Positions 39,509-48,033 of a stretch of DNA of 64,000 nt are shown one piece after another (position 1 is the stretch's first letter; the number at the start of each line of letters is the position of its first letter). The notes below the pieces were generated by a model that was not told the DNA's origin, searched no databases, and saw only the letters and a program-made list of their open reading frames with translations. A program made the position numbers and the translations under genes. The DNA comes from Allobosea thiooxidans (GTDB lineage: Bacteria; Pseudomonadota; Alphaproteobacteria; Rhizobiales; Beijerinckiaceae). The stretch lies in the NCBI RefSeq assembly GCF_900168195.1, contig NZ_FUYX01000010.1:124001-188000 (forward strand), written 5' to 3'.

Positions 39509-40687
39509 TCACGTCTCCACCAGCCCCGTCGTGTCGCCGCTCGCCGCCGAATCCGGCCGTCCATGCGGCAGGGCGAGATAATCCTCCGAGCGCATCTCGA
39601 TCAGCCGCGAGACGGTGCGGTCGAACTCGAAGGCCTCGCGCCCCTTCTTCGCATGGTAGAGTTCATGCGGCTCCGCCGCCGCCGAGGCGACGAGCTTGAC
39701 GTGGTGCTCGTAGAGCGTGTCGATCAGGATGATGAAGCGCTTGGCCTCGTTGCGGTGGTCGAAATCGAGGATCGGGATGCCGTCGAGCACCAGCGTGTGG
39801 AAGCGCTGCGCCAGCGCGATGTAGTCCGAAGCGCCATAGGCCTGGGCGCAGAGATCGGCGAAGCCGGCCCGCGCCACGCCACCCGCTGCCTGCGGCACGA
39901 CGAGGTCGTGCCCCTGCACTTTGAGCGCGAGGCGCTGCCCCTGCGCCGTGCCGGAGAGGGCCTTGAACGCCGCATCGAGCGCAGCCTTCGCCCGCTCGTC
40001 GGCCGGGACGTGATAGACCGGCGCGCCGCCGAGCTTTTCGAGCCGGAAGTCGGTGCGGGCATCGAGCCTGAGCACCTCTACCTTGGTCTGCAGCAATGCG
40101 ACGAAGGGCAGGAACAGCGCCCGGTTGAGCCCGCCCTCGTAGAGCCGCGAGGGCTCGACATTCGAGGTCGCGACCACGACCACGCCGGCGGCGAACAACG
40201 CCGTGAACAGCCGCCCGAGGATCATCGCATCGGCGATGTCTGTGACCGTGAACTCGTCGAAGCAGAGCAGATAGGCGTCTTCCGCCAGCGCGGCGGCGAC
40301 GGGCCCGATCGGATCCGGCTCCTTGACCTCGCCGGCCTTCAGCTTCTGGCGATAGGCGTTGATGCGGCCGTGGACGTCGGCGAGGAACTCGTGGAAATGC
40401 ACCCGGCGCTTGCGCTTCACCGGCGCGGCCTCGAAGAACATGTCCATCAGCATGGTCTTGCCGCGGCCGACCGAGCCCCAGATGTAGAGCCCCTTCGGCG
40501 CCTGGGCGGTATCCGGCTTCTTGCCGAAGAGCCAGCCGAGGGCGCTGCCCTTGCGGGCGAGGCGGCGGGCGGCCAACGTCGCGGTCAGCGCCTCGAGCTT
40601 CTTCACCACGGCGACCTGCGCCGGGTCGCGCTCGATGGCGCCCGCCTCGACGAGTGCGGCATAACGGTCGGTGATCGAGGCTGACAT
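39509..40687 (-). CDS. zapE: ZapE/AFG1-type cell division ATPase
   Basis: The protein has 392 residues. Walker A is GSVGRGKTMLMD, followed by the family marks FHEFLADVHGRINAYR and LLCFDEFTVTDIADAMIL (Walker B). VVATSNVEPSRLYEGGLNR, FLPFVALL and the late FIILIDTLYEHHVKLVASAAAEPHELY are also strongly ZapE-like. It is a membrane-associated ATPase linked to Z-ring constriction, and AFG1 in mitochondria has a protein quality role. The start is the ATG at 40687; a TTG 18 bp upstream is less likely. zapE upstream of mdh is a usual order in alphaproteobacteria. Confidence 0.93.
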   Translation of the reverse strand: MSASITDRYAALVEAGAIERDPAQVAVVKKLEALTATLAARRLARKGSALGWLFGKKPDTAQAPKGLYIWGSVGRGKTMLMDMFFEAAPVKRKRRVHFHEFLADVHGRINAYRQKLKAGEVKEPDPIGPVAAALAEDAYLLCFDEFTVTDIADAMILGRLFTALFAAGVVVVATSNVEPSRLYEGGLNRALFLPFVALLQTKVEVLRLDARTDFRLEKLGGAPVYHVPADERAKAALDAAFKALSGTAQGQRLALKVQGHDLVVPQAAGGVARAGFADLCAQAYGASDYIALAQRFHTLVLDGIPILDFDHRNEAKRFIILIDTLYEHHVKLVASAAAEPHELYHAKKGREAFEFDRTVSRLIEMRSEDYLALPHGRPDSAASGDTTGLVET

Positions 40688-40885
40688 GGCGGCGGGCGTT
40701 GGCAATCCGAAGAAGACCCGACCGGGTTACGGCAGCGCGACCGCCCCGGCAAGCCCACCCCATGCCGCCCCGGATGAGCCGGCAGCTCCCCGGATACGCG
40801 AATCCCGGCACAGGCGGGGCCTGGCCGGGATGGCGGTCGTCGTGACGATGGCCGGGCGGCGGCGCGCCCAGCCCTGAGCCAGGGC

Positions 40886-41716
40886 TTACTTGCCCTGGTT
40901 GATGGTGATCGGCTTGATCGCGTTGTTGGCGAGGCCGTACTTCTGGATCAGTGCGTCATAGGTGCCGTTCGCCTGCAGGCGGTCGAGCGCGCCCTTGACG
41001 GCATCGCGCAGCTGCGTGCCTTCCGCCGTCTTGGCGAAGGGGATGCCGGCGAGCGAGTTGGTGAAGGGCTTGCCGAGCGCGATGTAGGTGTTCGGCTCGA
41101 GCTTCTGGAAGTGGCTCATCGTCTCGCTGCCCTGGACGCCGCCCTGCAGGCGCTGCGTCTTGAGCTGGGTGCGGGCGTCGACCGAGCCTTCGGTGCCGAC
41201 CACGTTGATCGCCGGCTTGCCCTTGGCGACGCAATTCGCCTCGCTCCACTCGCCGATCTGGCGCGGCCAGTTGGTCGAGCGGCTGGCGCCAACGCTCTTG
41301 CCGCAGAGGTCCTCGGGGGTCTTGATCGTGTCCTTGAAGGCCGTGACCGTGTAGAACTGCGCGCCCGAGTCCATGTAGTTGACGAAGTCGGCGGTCTCGC
41401 GCCGCGCCGGCAGGTCGCTCATGCCGGCCATCACCGCATCGACGCGGCCGGTCTGCAGCGAGGGCAGCATCTGGGCGAAGGCGGTCTCCTGCCACTCGAC
41501 CTTGACGCCGAGTTCCTTGGCGATGGCCTCGCCCAGCTCGATGTCGAAGCCGGCGAGCTGGTTGGTCGCCACGTCCTTGAACGCGATCGGCGGATAGTTC
41601 GGCTGGGTCGCGATCACGATCTTGCCGGCGGTCTTGATGCGGTCCGGCAGGGCCTGGGCCTGCGCGGCGAGCGCAGTGCCGGCGAGCAGCGCCGCGGCGA
41701 TGGTCAAACGAAGCAT
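40886..41716 (-). CDS. Amino-acid ABC transporter substrate-binding protein (family 3)
   Basis: The protein has 276 residues. The N-terminus MLRLTIAAALLAGTALAAQAQA is a Sec signal peptide with an AQA cleavage site. The mature part has the SBP_bac_3 pattern: IVIATQPNYPPIAF, GFDIELGEAIAKELG, MLPSLQTGRVDAVMAGM and GKSVGASRSTNW. Two Cys in the mature domain may form a disulphide. It is the last gene of the argH-permease-ATPase run, about 97 bp behind the ATPase gene, with a family-E repeat in between. The ligand is probably a polar amino acid or derivative. Confidence 0.9.
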   Translation of the reverse strand: MLRLTIAAALLAGTALAAQAQALPDRIKTAGKIVIATQPNYPPIAFKDVATNQLAGFDIELGEAIAKELGVKVEWQETAFAQMLPSLQTGRVDAVMAGMSDLPARRETADFVNYMDSGAQFYTVTAFKDTIKTPEDLCGKSVGASRSTNWPRQIGEWSEANCVAKGKPAINVVGTEGSVDARTQLKTQRLQGGVQGSETMSHFQKLEPNTYIALGKPFTNSLAGIPFAKTAEGTQLRDAVKGALDRLQANGTYDALIQKYGLANNAIKPITINQGK

Positions 41717-41742
41717 GGGTCTCTCCCTGTTATGAACTTGAA

Positions 41743-41788
41743 GCATTGCGCGAGAAAATGGGATCCGGTTTTTCGCGCAAGCAATGCG
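41743..41788. repeat. Short palindromic repeat, family E, copy 2
   Basis: GCATTGCGCGAGAAAATGG-GATCC-GGTTTTTCGCGCAAGCAATGC folds into a long hairpin. The core is the complement of that at 38371-38402. It lies between the ATPase and the binding-protein genes of the same operon, where it could set different mRNA levels for the two parts. Confidence 0.7.
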
Positions 41789-41813
41789 TTGAATTCCAAG
41801 AATGTCGCCGTCG

Positions 41814-42608
41814 TCACTTCAGGACGGCGGCGATGAAGTCGCGCGTGCGCGCCTGCTTCGGCGCGACGAGGACGGTCTGCGGCGGGCCCTGCTCGACGAG
41901 CTCGCCCTTGTCCATGAAGACGACGTCGCCGGCCACCTCGCGGGCGAAGCCGAGTTCGTGCGTGACCACGATCATGGTCATGCCGGAGGCGGCGAGGTCG
42001 CGCATGACGTTGAGCACCTCGCCGACGAGCTCGGGGTCGAGCGCCGAGGTCGGCTCGTCGAACAGCATCAGCTTGGGCTTCATCGCCAGCGCGCGGGCGA
42101 TCGCGATGCGCTGCTGCTGCCCGCCCGAGAGCTCGCTCGGATAGGAGTCGCGCTTCTCGGCGAGGCCGACGCGCTCGAGCAGCGCCATCGCCTCGGCGAC
42201 GATCTCCTTGCGCGGCCGCTTCAGCACGGTGAGCGGCCCTTCGATGATGTTCTGCAACGCCGTCATGTGGTTGAACAGGTTGAAGCGCTGGAAGACCATG
42301 CCGGTGACCAGGCGCTGGCGCGCGACCTCCGGATCGGTCAGTTCGTGCAGTTCGTCGCCGACGCGGCGGTAGCCGATCAGCTCACCATCGACGCGGATCG
42401 CGCCCTGGTCGATCTTCTCGAGCTGGTTGATGCAGCGCAGCAGCGTCGACTTGCCGGAGCCGGACGGCCCGATGATGCACTGGACGGTGCCGGGCTCGAT
42501 CGCCAGCGAGACGTTGTTCAGCGCCTTCAGCGGCCCGAAGAACTTGCTGACATTCGCGATCGTGACGATCGCATGATCGGCCTTCGCCGTGGTTTCCACC
42601 GCGCTCAT
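41814..42608 (-). CDS. Amino-acid ABC transporter ATP-binding protein
   Basis: This 264-residue ATPase of the polar amino-acid uptake group has Walker [10 protein letters not shown], a Q-loop in [17 protein letters not shown], the signature LSGGQQQR, Walker [13 protein letters not shown] and the switch His in [22 protein letters not shown] is typical of the GlnQ/HisP group. Its start overlaps the permease stop by 4 bp (ATGA), so the genes are coupled. Confidence 0.95.
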   Translation of the reverse strand: MSAVETTAKADHAIVTIANVSKFFGPLKALNNVSLAIEPGTVQCIIGPSGSGKSTLLRCINQLEKIDQGAIRVDGELIGYRRVGDELHELTDPEVARQRLVTGMVFQRFNLFNHMTALQNIIEGPLTVLKRPRKEIVAEAMALLERVGLAEKRDSYPSELSGGQQQRIAIARALAMKPKLMLFDEPTSALDPELVGEVLNVMRDLAASGMTMIVVTHELGFAREVAGDVVFMDKGELVEQGPPQTVLVAPKQARTRDFIAAVLK

Positions 42609-43498
42609 GCCGCTTCCTCCTGAACCGCGGCGCGCTTGGCGCGCCGCCCTCCCCGCCCCTTCGAGAAGTGGCGTTCGAGGAAATATTGTCCGATCTGCAG
42701 CAGCGTCACCACGAGCAGGTACCAGCCGGCGGCGACGATCAGCAGCTCGATCACGCGGGCATTGGCATAGTAGATCGTCTGCGCGTTGCGCAGGATCTCG
42801 GCATACTGGATCACGCTCGCCACCGAGGTCAGCTTGACCATGCTGATCACCTCGTTCCCGACCGGCGGGATGATGACGCGCATCGCCTGCGGCAGCACGA
42901 TCCGGCGCAGCGTCGTCAGCCGCGTCATGCCGATCGCCTTGGCGGCCTCGGTCTGGCCGGCATCGACGGAGAGGATGCCGCCGCGCACCACCTCGGCGGT
43001 GTAGGCGCCCTGGTTCATGCCTAGCCCGAGCAGCGTCGCCATGAACGGGCCGATGATGTCGATCGTGCGCCAGGAGAACACGCCGGGAATGCCGATGGTC
43101 GGGAAGACCAGCGCCAGGTTGAACCAGATCAGCAGCTGCAGCAGCAGCGGCGTGCCACGGAAGAACCAGATGTAGAACAGCGCGACGCCGCGCAGCACCG
43201 GGTTCGGCGACATGTACATGATGGCGAAGATCACGCCGAGCACGATGCCGAGCGTCATCGCGCAGACGGTCATGATTAGCGTGTTGCCGAGGCCGGAAAG
43301 GATCGCCGGCGCCGTGAAGAACTGCCCGACCACAGGCCAGGCGATGTCGCCCTCGACGAAGGCCATCACCAGCCAGGCGAGAATGGCGAGGATCGCGGCC
43401 ACCGCGACCCAGCGCCCGTAGAAGCGCCGCGGCACGATTCTGAGATTGGCGACAGCGGCGAGGTCGCGGCTGCTGATCGGCGAGGTGGCGTCGCTCAT
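42605..43498 (-). CDS. Amino-acid ABC transporter permease
   Basis: This 297-residue inner-membrane permease of the HisMQ group has an extra membrane segment at the N-terminus (about 30-50). It carries [15 protein letters not shown] and the EAA loop [23 protein letters not shown] that contacts the ATPase, with [23 protein letters not shown] following. It is a single permease, so it may work as a homodimer. The 5-prime end overlaps the lyase stop by 4 bp and the 3-prime end overlaps the ATPase start by 4 bp. Confidence 0.95.
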   Translation of the reverse strand: MSDATSPISSRDLAAVANLRIVPRRFYGRWVAVAAILAILAWLVMAFVEGDIAWPVVGQFFTAPAILSGLGNTLIMTVCAMTLGIVLGVIFAIMYMSPNPVLRGVALFYIWFFRGTPLLLQLLIWFNLALVFPTIGIPGVFSWRTIDIIGPFMATLLGLGMNQGAYTAEVVRGGILSVDAGQTEAAKAIGMTRLTTLRRIVLPQAMRVIIPPVGNEVISMVKLTSVASVIQYAEILRNAQTIYYANARVIELLIVAAGWYLLVVTLLQIGQYFLERHFSKGRGGRRAKRAAVQEEAA

Positions 43499-44910
43499 CG
43501 CGCGGTCTCCCGGCTCCAGGCTTCGAGGGCGGCGAGCTTGCCGCGGAAGCGGGCGATCTGCTCGCGCACCCGCTCGGGCGCCGTGCCGCCATGGCCGCTG
43601 CGGGCCGCGACGGCGGCGTCCAGCGTCAGATGGTCGAGCACGCCGGCATCGAGCCGCGGATCGACCGCCCGGAGATCGACCCCGTCGAGCGTCTCCAGCT
43701 CACGCCCCATTTCCTCGCAATAGCGCACCAGCGCCCCCGTGATCTCATGCGCCTCGGCGAAAGGCACGCCCTTGCGGGCGAGATGATCCGCCACCTCGGT
43801 CGCCAGCGCGAAGCCGGTGCCCGCCTGGGCGCGCATCGTCTCGACATCGGCGGTCATGCTGGCGATCAGCCCGCCGAAGGCCGGCAGCACCTCTTCCAGC
43901 ACGTCGACGGCGTCGAAGGCGGCGCGCTTGTCCTCGGCGAGGTCGCGGTTATAGGAAAGCGGCAGCCCCTTCAATGCCCCGAGCATGGCGACGAGGTCGC
44001 CGGTCAGCCGCGACGCCCGCCCGCGCGAGATTTCCGCGATATCCGGGTTCTTCTTCTGCGGCATGATCGAGGAGCCGGTGGCGAAGGCGTCGTCCAGCGT
44101 CACCCAGGCGAATTGCCTGGAAGCCCAGAGCGTCACCTCCTCGGCGAGCCGCGACAGATTGGTCGTCAGCATGGCCGCGACGAACAGGAATTCCGCGACA
44201 TGGTCGCGCGCGCCGACCGCATCGACCGAGTTCTCGAACGGCTCGTCATAGCCGAGCGCCTTGGCGCTGAGGCCGGGGTTGAGCGCGATCGCCGAGCCGG
44301 CCAGCGCCGCCGCGCCGAGCGGGGACTGGCCCGAGCGCTTCTCCCAGTCGGCGAGGCGCGAGGCATCACGCATCAGCACCTGGCCATGCGCCATCAGCCA
44401 ATGGCCGAAGGTGACCGGCTGCGCGCTCTGGAGATGAGTGAAGCCGGGGCAGACGGAAGCGGCATGCGTCTCTGCCTGGTCGGCGATCGCCGTCAGCAGC
44501 TCCGCCAGCATCGCCGCCAGCGAGCGCGACTTCGCGCGCAGATAGAGCTTGAGGTTGTTGGCGGCCTGGTCGTTGCGCGAGCGCCCGGCCCTGAGCTTGG
44601 CGCCGGTCGAGCCGATCCGCTCGGTCAGGACGCGCTCGATGAAGGTGTGGACATCCTCATCCTGCGGGCCCGGGGCAACGCGCCCCTCCGCCGTGTCGCG
44701 CACGATCGCGTCGAGCGCGGCCAGGATGGTGTCGAGTTCCTGGGCCGTCAGCAGCCCGGCCCGCGCGAGCTCCGCCGCATGGGCCTTGCCGCCCGCCACG
44801 TCCTGCGGCACCAGCCGGGCATGCTCGCCGGCCGCGCTCGAGAGCTTCATCAGCCGCGGATCCGGCGGCTTGCGGAAGCGTCCGCCCCACAGGCGGGTCG
44901 TCTGGTTCAT
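43495..44910 (-). CDS. Argininosuccinate lyase-family protein in a transporter operon
   Basis: This 471-residue member of the fumarase/aspartase superfamily carries the ArgH signature [26 protein letters not shown] and WGGRF at the start. The strongly kept LHTGRSRNDQ of housekeeping ArgH reads [10 protein letters not shown] here, and the next residues (AANN) also differ from QVATD. The gene is first in an operon with an amino-acid importer, beneath a divergent LysR gene. That fits a catabolic lyase for an imported N-substituted aspartate-like compound rather than arginine synthesis, which is inference. GGGAGGA before the ATG at 44910 fixes the start. Confidence 0.8.
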   Translation of the reverse strand: MNQTTRLWGGRFRKPPDPRLMKLSSAAGEHARLVPQDVAGGKAHAAELARAGLLTAQELDTILAALDAIVRDTAEGRVAPGPQDEDVHTFIERVLTERIGSTGAKLRAGRSRNDQAANNLKLYLRAKSRSLAAMLAELLTAIADQAETHAASVCPGFTHLQSAQPVTFGHWLMAHGQVLMRDASRLADWEKRSGQSPLGAAALAGSAIALNPGLSAKALGYDEPFENSVDAVGARDHVAEFLFVAAMLTTNLSRLAEEVTLWASRQFAWVTLDDAFATGSSIMPQKKNPDIAEISRGRASRLTGDLVAMLGALKGLPLSYNRDLAEDKRAAFDAVDVLEEVLPAFGGLIASMTADVETMRAQAGTGFALATEVADHLARKGVPFAEAHEITGALVRYCEEMGRELETLDGVDLRAVDPRLDAGVLDHLTLDAAVAARSGHGGTAPERVREQIARFRGKLAALEAWSRETAR

Positions 44911-45006
44911 GATGGTCGTTCCTCCCGTAGGGGAAGAATGGCCTCTTGACCGAGACGCCAGCAAACGAAACGATCTCCGCCACGATAGTCCGAAAAGGAA
45001 TACCCC

Positions 45007-45933
45007 ATGGCCGCCGGCCGGCCGCCTCCCTCATCGACCGCGCTGCGGGCCTTCACCACCGTGGCGCGGCTGGGCTCGACCGCCCGCGCCGCCCAGGCCG
45101 TCAACCTCACCCAGAGCGCCGTCTCCAAGCAGATCCTCTCGCTGGAGCACCATCTCGGCAGCGTGCTGTTCGAGCGCAGCCCGCTCGGCCTGAAGCTGAC
45201 CGAGGCCGGCGCGATCTACCTGCCCTATGCCGAAGCGGCGCTGGAGCAGATGGAGCGCGGCGCCATGCGGCTCGCCGAGCGCGGGGCGATCGCGCGGCCG
45301 ATCCGGCTGCACATGGTCGCGATCGTCGGCGAGCGCTGGCTGATGGCGCGCTTTCCGGCCTTTGCCGAGGCGCATCCCGGCGTCGACGTCCAGTTCACCA
45401 ACTATGTCAGCGAGAGCGAGACCGAGGAGCCGGACATCGAGATCAACCACGGCATCCCGCCCTGGCCCGGCAAGGAGGCTCACTATCTGTTCGGCCGCGA
45501 CGTCGCGCTCGTCGCCGCGCCGAGCCTGCTGGAGCGCATGGGCGGCTTCCGCCGCGCCGCCGACATCCAGAAGATGACCCTGCTCCAGCATTTCCAGATG
45601 CCGACCTTCTGGGCCGAGTTCACCGAGGCTCACGGCCTGCGCGGCGCCGTGCCCGAGCATACCGTCCGCTACGGCTATTACTCCGTCATCATCAGCGCCG
45701 CCCTCGCCGGGCTCGGCGTCGCGCTGACGCCGCGCTGCTACGTCGCCGAGGAGCTGGCGTCAGGCGAATTGGTCAATCCGCTCGGGCTCGGCTTCACCAG
45801 CGCGACAGGCTGCTGGCTCACCCGCCCGCTCGGCCAGCCGCAGCGCCCCGGCCTCGATGAATTCGTCACCTGGCTGCGGGCCGAGGCGGAGCGCTTCGAC
45901 GCCGCGACCCGGGCTCCATCGGCCGCGGCCTGA
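45007..45933 (+). CDS. LysR family transcriptional regulator (GcvA-like)
   Basis: The protein has 308 residues. The N-terminal HTH (about 10-68) reads STALRAFTTVARLGSTARAAQAVNLTQSAVSKQILSLEHHLG, followed by FERSPLGLKLTEAG. The effector domain has SEATEE-like turns and GVALTPRCYVAEEL near the end. LPYAEAALEQM and the LPPLSALRAF-like start place it near the GcvA group. It is divergent from the lyase/ABC operon with 96 bp between the starts, so it probably controls that operon in response to the imported compound. Confidence 0.9.
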   Translation: MAAGRPPPSSTALRAFTTVARLGSTARAAQAVNLTQSAVSKQILSLEHHLGSVLFERSPLGLKLTEAGAIYLPYAEAALEQMERGAMRLAERGAIARPIRLHMVAIVGERWLMARFPAFAEAHPGVDVQFTNYVSESETEEPDIEINHGIPPWPGKEAHYLFGRDVALVAAPSLLERMGGFRRAADIQKMTLLQHFQMPTFWAEFTEAHGLRGAVPEHTVRYGYYSVIISAALAGLGVALTPRCYVAEELASGELVNPLGLGFTSATGCWLTRPLGQPQRPGLDEFVTWLRAEAERFDAATRAPSAAA

Positions 45934-45987
45934 GCGGCTGGCGAAACCTCCGCCGCAGCCGCGCGTTGTCTCCGGCAAGGAGGAGCC

Positions 45988-46374
45988 ATGCTCACCATTC
46001 TGCCCGCCCCGGACCATGTCGGCGCCTATCGGCTGTCGCAGACGCTGACGGCCGAGGACCTCGACCGGATCATGGCCGATATCGATGCCAAGCTCGCCCG
46101 CCACGAGAAGATCGGCATCCTGGCCGATCTCACCGACTTCACCGACATGACGCTGGCCGCCGCCTGGAAGGATGCGCGCTACAGCCTCGGCAAGCTCTGG
46201 GAGCTGCGCCGCTTCCCGCGCGAGGCGGTGATCACCGACAAGGGCTGGCTCACCGCCTTCGTCGACCTGCTCAACCCGGCACTGCCCTTCGTCACCGTGC
46301 GCACCTTCAAGCCGCAGGACTACGAGGCCGCGCTGACCTGGGCCGGCGATATCGAAGGCGGCCCGAACGCCTGA
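45988..46374 (+). CDS. STAS/SpoIIAA-like protein
   Basis: The protein has 128 residues. The pattern fits the SpoIIAA-like (DUF3478) family: a first strand with ILPAPDHVGAYRLSQTLTAEDLDRI, KIGILADLTDFTDMTLAAAWKDARYSLGKLWELRRFPREAVITDKGWL and a final RTFKPQDYEAALTW. Members are small, soluble and of unknown role, sometimes stress-linked or membrane-regulating. A strong AAGGAGGAG lies just before the ATG. It is followed by the DUF3175 gene after 17 bp, so the two form an operon. Confidence 0.75.
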   Translation: MLTILPAPDHVGAYRLSQTLTAEDLDRIMADIDAKLARHEKIGILADLTDFTDMTLAAAWKDARYSLGKLWELRRFPREAVITDKGWLTAFVDLLNPALPFVTVRTFKPQDYEAALTWAGDIEGGPNA

Positions 46375-46391
46375 TCGCAGGGGAGAAGGCC

Positions 46392-46676
46392 ATGCCCACC
46401 CGCAAGCATCGCTGGTCGGCGCAGGTGACCCGCGGGAGCGACGCGCTCGACCTCGAAAGCGAGATCTTCAAGCAGGACGATCCGCGCCGGATCGCCCGCT
46501 CCCTGAAGCGCTCCGCCGAACGCAGCCGCCGGCGCAAGGCGAGCCCCTATCGCTCGGCGATGTCGATGCTGACCTTCTACATCAACCGTGCCGGCAGCAA
46601 TCTTCCGGCTGGAAGGCGCCATGTCCTGGAAAGCGCCAAGCACAGCCTGCGCCGCCTCTTCCATCGCGAGGCGTGA
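46392..46676 (+). CDS. DUF3175 family protein
   Basis: The protein has 94 residues and is very basic. The pattern HRWSAQVTRGSDALDLESEIFKQDDPRRIARSLKRSAERS then SAMSMLTFYINRAG is that of DUF3175, a small soluble family found in alpha- and betaproteobacteria. The positive charge suggests nucleic-acid binding, but no function is known to me. GGAGAAGG precedes the ATG at 46392. A perfect hairpin covers its stop codon. Confidence 0.78.
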   Translation: MPTRKHRWSAQVTRGSDALDLESEIFKQDDPRRIARSLKRSAERSRRRKASPYRSAMSMLTFYINRAGSNLPAGRRHVLESAKHSLRRLFHREA

Positions 46677-46698
46677 CGCCGGCGCGCGCCGGCGTCAC
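46673..46698. terminator. Perfect hairpin between convergent genes
   Basis: GTGACGCCGGC and GCCGGCGTCAC form a perfect 11-bp stem around GCGC. It begins inside the stop region of the DUF3175 gene and lies just before the end of the opposite small gene. There is no T-run. Confidence 0.6.
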
Positions 46699-46706
46699 CA
46701 GAAACA

Positions 46707-46910
46707 TCACGCCTCGCGGCCACCCTTGCGGGCAGGATCATGCGCGTGATGGCTGTCGCGTTCGCCGCCGCCGCCGGAGATGTGCGAACGGTGGCGCGCA
46801 TCCTCGTCGGGCTGCGGCTTGCGGATCTCCAGCGGCTTCTTGGCATTCTCGTGGGCCGATCCGGGACCGCCGTGCCGGATGGTCTGCGGAGCCTTCCTGG
46901 AGGTGGACAT
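46707..46910 (-). CDS. Small disordered hypothetical protein
   Basis: The protein has 67 residues and is very hydrophilic and low in complexity: basic at the start (MSTSRKAPQTIRHGGPGS), then KPLEIRKPQPDED, a GGGG run and His-rich ends. It looks intrinsically disordered. GAGGAGG lies 5 bases before the ATG at 46910, a near-ideal ribosome-binding site, and this is the main reason to accept it. The gene ends opposite DUF3175 and follows another small gene of similar kind. I do not recognise a family. Confidence 0.55.
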   Translation of the reverse strand: MSTSRKAPQTIRHGGPGSAHENAKKPLEIRKPQPDEDARHRSHISGGGGERDSHHAHDPARKGGREA

Positions 46911-46920
46911 CGCAGCCTCC

Positions 46921-47109
46921 TCAACGGTCCTGCTGGAGACCCTGATGGGTCGTATTGATGCGGGTATTGCCCTGCTGTCCCTGCTGGTCGGGATGGCTCG
47001 GGCGGCGCTCGCCCTGCTGGGCGCGCCTGACGTCATGCGCGGCATGGTCCGGCTCGCCCGGGCCCTTGTCGCTGCGATTGGCGGGTGGGAGCGGCGGCAT
47101 CTTGCTCAC
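46921..47109 (-). CDS. Small disordered hypothetical protein, GTG start
   Basis: The protein has 62 residues from a GTG at 47109 that has GAGAGGAGG just upstream. It is polar and rich in Gln, Pro, Arg and Asp (SKMPPLPPANRSDKGPGEPD, then HPDQQGQQGNTRINTTHQG), with no hydrophobic core, and is probably disordered. It lies 10 bp before the similar small gene at 46707-46910 in the same direction and behind phoB, and may be the first gene of a pair. The function is unknown. Confidence 0.45.
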   Translation of the reverse strand: MSKMPPLPPANRSDKGPGEPDHAAHDVRRAQQGERRPSHPDQQGQQGNTRINTTHQGLQQDR

Positions 47110-47185
47110 GGTGGCCTCCTCTCGCTGGCTGCCTTGGGAGTCAACGCCGGCAAGCGCGGAAGGTTCGTGAGGAAAAGCCGGGCGC

Positions 47186-47884
47186 TCAGCTGCGCGCGAA
47201 AGTCTCGTCGAAGGCGTAGCCGGCGCCGCGCACCGTCCGGAGCGGATCCTTGGCATTGGCCGGGGTGATCGCCTTGCGCAAGCGCCCGACATGGACGTCG
47301 ACGGTGCGCTCGTCGATATAGACGTCGCGGCCCCAGACGGCGTCGAGCAGCTGCGCGCGGGAATAGACCCGGCCCGGCGCCTGCATCAGGAATTCGAGCA
47401 GACGGAACTCGGTCGGCCCGAGATGCAGCTCGCTGCCGGCGCGGCGGACGCGCCGCGTCGTGCGGTCGAGCTCGAGGTCGCCGGCCGAGAGCAGCCCGGC
47501 GACGTGACCGGGCTTCGCCCGGCGCAGGAGCGCCTGGATGCGCGCGATCAGCTCCGGCAGGGAGAAGGGCTTCACCACATAGTCGTCGGCGCCGGTGGCG
47601 AGCCCGCGCACGCGCTCGGTCTCCTCGCCGCGCGCCGTCAGCATGATGATCGGCACCCGCTCCGTGTCGCGGCGCGAGCGCAGCCGGCGGCAGAGCTCGA
47701 TGCCCGAGAGACCCGGCAACATCCAGTCGAGCAGCACGAGATCGGGGGTGTGATCGCGCAGGTGCAGCTCCGCATCGTCCCCGCGCGCGACGCTGTCGAC
47801 CTCAAAGCCCTCGGCTTCGAGATTATAGCGCAGCAGCAGGGTGAGCGGCTCCTCGTCCTCGACGATCAGGATGCGTGCGGCCAT
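47186..47884 (-). CDS. phoB: PhoB: phosphate regulon response regulator
   Basis: The protein has 232 residues. The receiver domain has ILIVEDEEPLTLLLRYNLEAEG, the phosphorylated Asp in VLLDWMLPGLSGIELC and the Lys in DDYVVKPFSLPELIARI. A winged-helix OmpR-type DNA-binding domain follows from about 130 (LGPTEFRLLEFLMQAPGRVYSRAQLLDAVWGRDVYIDERTVDVHVGRLRKAI). It activates genes with Pho boxes when phosphate is scarce. It lies 150 bp after phoU with a repeat in the gap. The start is either 47884 or an ATG 21 bp earlier; no phoR is found in the window. Confidence 0.93.
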   Translation of the reverse strand: MAARILIVEDEEPLTLLLRYNLEAEGFEVDSVARGDDAELHLRDHTPDLVLLDWMLPGLSGIELCRRLRSRRDTERVPIIMLTARGEETERVRGLATGADDYVVKPFSLPELIARIQALLRRAKPGHVAGLLSAGDLELDRTTRRVRRAGSELHLGPTEFRLLEFLMQAPGRVYSRAQLLDAVWGRDVYIDERTVDVHVGRLRKAITPANAKDPLRTVRGAGYAFDETFARS

Positions 47885-47914
47885 GCTTCTTTTTCCGTCC
47901 GTCATTCGAGCCCG

Positions 47915-48008
47915 CCGCCATGCTCGCCCTTGTGGCGAGCATCCACGTCTTGAACAGCGCCTGAAGAGGCGAAGACGTGGATGGTCGGGACAAGCCCGAC
48001 CATGACGG
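47915..48008. repeat. Palindromic intergenic repeat, family B
   Basis: Ends CCGCCATGCTCGCC and CAAGCCCGACCATGACGG, with ATCCACGTCTT and AAGACGTGGAT as inner arms. It is the reverse of the element at 39322-39418, which is almost the same in its outer and inner arms. It lies between phoU and phoB. Confidence 0.75.
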
Positions 48009-48033
48009 AAAGGCTACGGCACTTCTTGTTCGT

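Noticed and set aside
41814..43592. A frame joining the ABC ATPase with 328 upstream codons
   Set aside because: The upstream part is a shadow of the permease gene; the true start is the ATG at 42608 that overlaps the permease stop.
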